From an uncultured Polaribacter sp. (lineage in GTDB: Bacteria; Bacteroidota; Bacteroidia; Flavobacteriales; Flavobacteriaceae): a stretch of 16,581 bases of DNA. Below, one piece after another: positions 15,006 to 16,581 of this stretch. Numbering within the stretch: position 1 is the first letter of the stretch; each line of letters starts with the position of its first letter. The position numbers and the translations under genes were made by a program. The notes below the pieces were generated by a model. The model saw only the letters and a list, made by a program, of their open reading frames with translations, was not told where the DNA came from and ran no database searches. Where the stretch lies: contig CAJXAS010000019.1 in the NCBI GenBank assembly GCA_913050305.1, forward strand, positions 1 to 16,581, given 5' to 3'.

Positions 15006-15866
15006 TTAAGCAATGGTCACTATTATAATTCCTAAAACAGCCATTGCAACCCCTATCTTATTTTTAATACTAAATTTCTCCTTAAAGAAAAATAGACCAA
15101 CCAAAGTAGACACCACTACAATTGCTACATTGTTAATAGTAAACAAGGTTGAACTTTCGAAATTCTTATTTTGCAAAGCTTTTATTAAAAATATAATTGA
15201 ATAGTAATTTGGAATCCCTAAAATGATACCTGCAATTATATTTTTATAACCAAAAGCTTCTCTTTTTTTAAGAGTTTTAATAACCAAAATAAAAAATGCA
15301 AACGCACCTGCAATACCAAATAAACTTCCAGAAAAGATAGAAACATCTTCATCTGAAACATAATTTTCCTGAATATATTTTAGCAAAGTATCAATTGTAC
15401 CAGAGCCAATAAAAAGTAAAATAGGTAATAATAATGTTCCATTTTTTTCTGACTTTTCTTCTTTTACAGAAGACAGATATACTGCTATCAAAGCCATAAT
15501 AATTCCTACTATTTTTAAAAAAGTTACAGACTCATTATATAAAATTATTCCAAAAACAACTGGCACAACTACAGACATTTTACCCGCAATTGAGGTAACA
15601 GAAACTCCATTTTTCTGAGCTGTCATGGCCATTACAAAAAAAATAGACACAAATAATGCTCCTAAAAACAAAGCACCAGAAAACCAAGGTTCTAAATAAA
15701 TTTCTGAAATTGGTATTTGTCTTTCCGCAAAGAAAAAACCCATAGAAAAAGCAACAATGTAGTTTACAAAAATAGCTTTTAAAACATCTATTTTATAAAT
15801 GCCAAAATATTTAAAAATAACAAATAAACCTGTAGAGAAAAGGATACTTAAAAGTAGAAAAATCAA
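15006..15866 (-). CDS. EamA/DMT-family membrane transporter
   Basis: A protein of 286 residues, almost wholly hydrophobic, with about ten membrane segments arranged as two EamA repeats (about 1-130 and 140-286). The middle loop KEEKSEKNGTLL separates them. Typical features are the short first helix MIFLLLSILFSTGLFVIFK and the conserved end of repeat 2 (FFFKEKFSIKNKIGVAMAVLGIIIV). Such proteins move small metabolites across the inner membrane; the substrate is unknown. The start is TTG at 15866, directly after the in-frame stop codon (TAA, 15869-15867) of the HAD gene. No ATG is usable before the first helix, so the two reading frames abut with no gap and translation is probably coupled. Confidence 0.88.
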   Translation of the reverse strand: MIFLLLSILFSTGLFVIFKYFGIYKIDVLKAIFVNYIVAFSMGFFFAERQIPISEIYLEPWFSGALFLGALFVSIFFVMAMTAQKNGVSVTSIAGKMSVVVPVVFGIILYNESVTFLKIVGIIMALIAVYLSSVKEEKSEKNGTLLLPILLFIGSGTIDTLLKYIQENYVSDEDVSIFSGSLFGIAGAFAFFILVIKTLKKREAFGYKNIIAGIILGIPNYYSIIFLIKALQNKNFESSTLFTINNVAIVVVSTLVGLFFFKEKFSIKNKIGVAMAVLGIIIVTIA

Positions 15867-16472
15867 TTATATATAGTTTTTAGTGAGTAGTTCTAAAACG
15901 TCTTCTTTACCTGGCTTCAGATTCCAAATATGAATACCTAACGCTTTTGCAGCATCTGTATTTTCTTTAGTATCGTCAATAAACAACGTTTCCTTTGGTG
16001 CTAAATCATTAGAAGTTAAAACAAATTCGTAAATATTATTATTCGGTTTTCTTAAATTTATTTCGTGCGATAAGTAGAATTGTTCAAAACAGATTTTGAA
16101 TGCATTGTATAATTCCATTCCCCAATTCTTTTGTATCCAAGAAATATGTAAATCATTGGTATTACTTAATAAGAATAGTCTGTATTTTTTACTTTCTGAT
16201 AAGTTCTGAATAAAACGCAAGCGTTCTTTTGGAAAATCTAATAAAATGGAATTCCATGCTCTTTTCACCTTGTCTTGCGAAACATGTAACCTTTCTTCAA
16301 AAAAAGTAAGAAATTCATCTGTAGAAACAAGTCCCATCTCATACTGCTGCAAAATTGGCAACATTTCTTCAGATTCTTGTGAAATATGAATTTTCTGTAA
16401 CTCTTCTGCAAAAAGTTTTTTATCTAGATTTATGAAAATATCTCCAAAATCAAAGACAATATTTTTAATCAT
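15867..16472 (-). CDS. HAD-like hydrolase (YihX-type)
   Basis: A cytoplasmic HAD-superfamily protein of 201 residues, probably a phosphatase. Motif I is FDFGDIFINLD with the nucleophile D8; the second acid of the usual DxD is G10. Such DxG motif I forms occur in the YihX-like group (YihX has FDLGNV). The alpha-helical cap is about residues 18-85. Motif II is LLSNTN (S103), motif III K142 in LRKPN, motif IV FIDDTKEN (D166, D167). The substrate is unknown; sugar or nucleotide phosphates are typical of the group. Its ATG (16472) lies within the last codons of the preceding ribD-type gene (frames overlap by 8 bp), so it is in the same transcript. Confidence 0.88.
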   Translation of the reverse strand: MIKNIVFDFGDIFINLDKKLFAEELQKIHISQESEEMLPILQQYEMGLVSTDEFLTFFEERLHVSQDKVKRAWNSILLDFPKERLRFIQNLSESKKYRLFLLSNTNDLHISWIQKNWGMELYNAFKICFEQFYLSHEINLRKPNNNIYEFVLTSNDLAPKETLFIDDTKENTDAAKALGIHIWNLKPGKEDVLELLTKNYI

Positions 16473-16581
16473 TAGTATATCTTTTTAAAACATCACTTTC
16501 TATAAACTCTTCTTTAAATTCCTTTATAATTATTGGAGATTTCACTCCATTTACAAAACTAGTATTCCCAACAAAAACCAT
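16465..16581 (-). CDS. ribD: 3' end of a gene, probably ribD (riboflavin deaminase/reductase)
   Basis: Only the last 38 codons are in the window. They are read from the right edge: MVFVGNTSFVNGVKSP, then a hydrophilic tail ending EEFIESDVLKRYTND and TAA (16467-16465). The start of this fragment resembles the C-terminal end of RibD reductase domains (xARVFxGxxxFxxGIKAP followed by a short tail ending in a DxLKxY-like motif). The position in front of HAD-EamA-YigZ also fits the order I recall for flavobacterial chromosomes. RibD makes the pyrimidine intermediate of riboflavin synthesis. The identification is tentative because the fragment is short. The stop codon overlaps the HAD start. Confidence 0.6.
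   Translation of the reverse strand: MVFVGNTSFVNGVKSPIIIKEFKEEFIESDVLKRYTND

Noticed and set aside
1971..15204. Other open frames opposite ligA, GAPDH, HtrA, mltG, dnaA, YigZ and EamA genes (64-106 codons)
   Set aside because: All lie antisense or out of frame inside genes with clear family motifs and show no recognisable domain; they are shadow frames.
1..16581. Search for defence islands, phage, transposase, CRISPR or toxin-antitoxin genes
   Set aside because: Every substantial gene belongs to a core or common family, there are no terminal inverted repeats or direct-repeat arrays, and composition is even throughout.

Overview
The window is a stretch of ordinary, very AT-rich chromosome from a member of the Bacteroidota. 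It is almost certainly of the family Flavobacteriaceae, and the proteins read like a Polaribacter/Tenacibaculum-type marine bacterium. That placement comes from four things: the Bacteroidota-specific core promoter (TAnnTTTG at -7), the long form of GAPDH, gene pairs common in this group (ligA next to a DUF4294 gene; ribD-HAD-EamA-YigZ next to dnaA), and the 16S 5' end. The genus is an impression, not a demonstration.

Layout. (1) Positions 1-44 are the 5' end of a 16S rRNA gene on the minus strand. Its leader and three tandem promoters run back to about 600, followed by about 350 bp with no recognisable content. (2) Positions 1001-6128, all minus strand: a TTG-started DUF4294 lipoprotein-like/secreted protein downstream of ligA (one transcription unit), a secreted DinB-like protein, and the long GAPDH, which ends in a strong intrinsic terminator. 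(3) A divergent pair around 7651-7779: an HtrA/Deg-type envelope protease (minus), and dapF-GNAT-mltG (plus). The dapF promoter sits so close to its ATG that the mRNA is probably leaderless. (4) A small lysozyme-like secreted protein (plus). Its signal peptide is encoded in frame upstream of the first ATG/GTG/TTG, so the gene probably uses a non-canonical start codon. (5) The minus-strand unit dnaA - LMW protein-tyrosine phosphatase - RsmI-like methyltransferase, with a consensus DnaA box upstream of dnaA. (6) A divergent hot-dog thioesterase (plus), convergent with a minus-strand unit ribD(3' end)-HAD hydrolase-EamA transporter-YigZ.

Themes. The genes are housekeeping: replication and repair (dnaA, ligA), peptidoglycan (dapF supplies meso-diaminopimelate, mltG terminates glycan strands, the lysozyme-like protein probably cuts them), envelope proteolysis (HtrA), central carbon metabolism (GAPDH) and riboflavin (ribD). 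I found no mobile element, CRISPR array, phage gene, toxin-antitoxin pair or defence system, and I do not see a novel multi-gene system. The points that deserve a second look are regulatory or start-site matters: the duplicated rRNA promoter unit with a GC-rich discriminator, the missing start codon at 10333-10485, the leaderless dapF, and the terminator-like hairpin directly in front of ligA.
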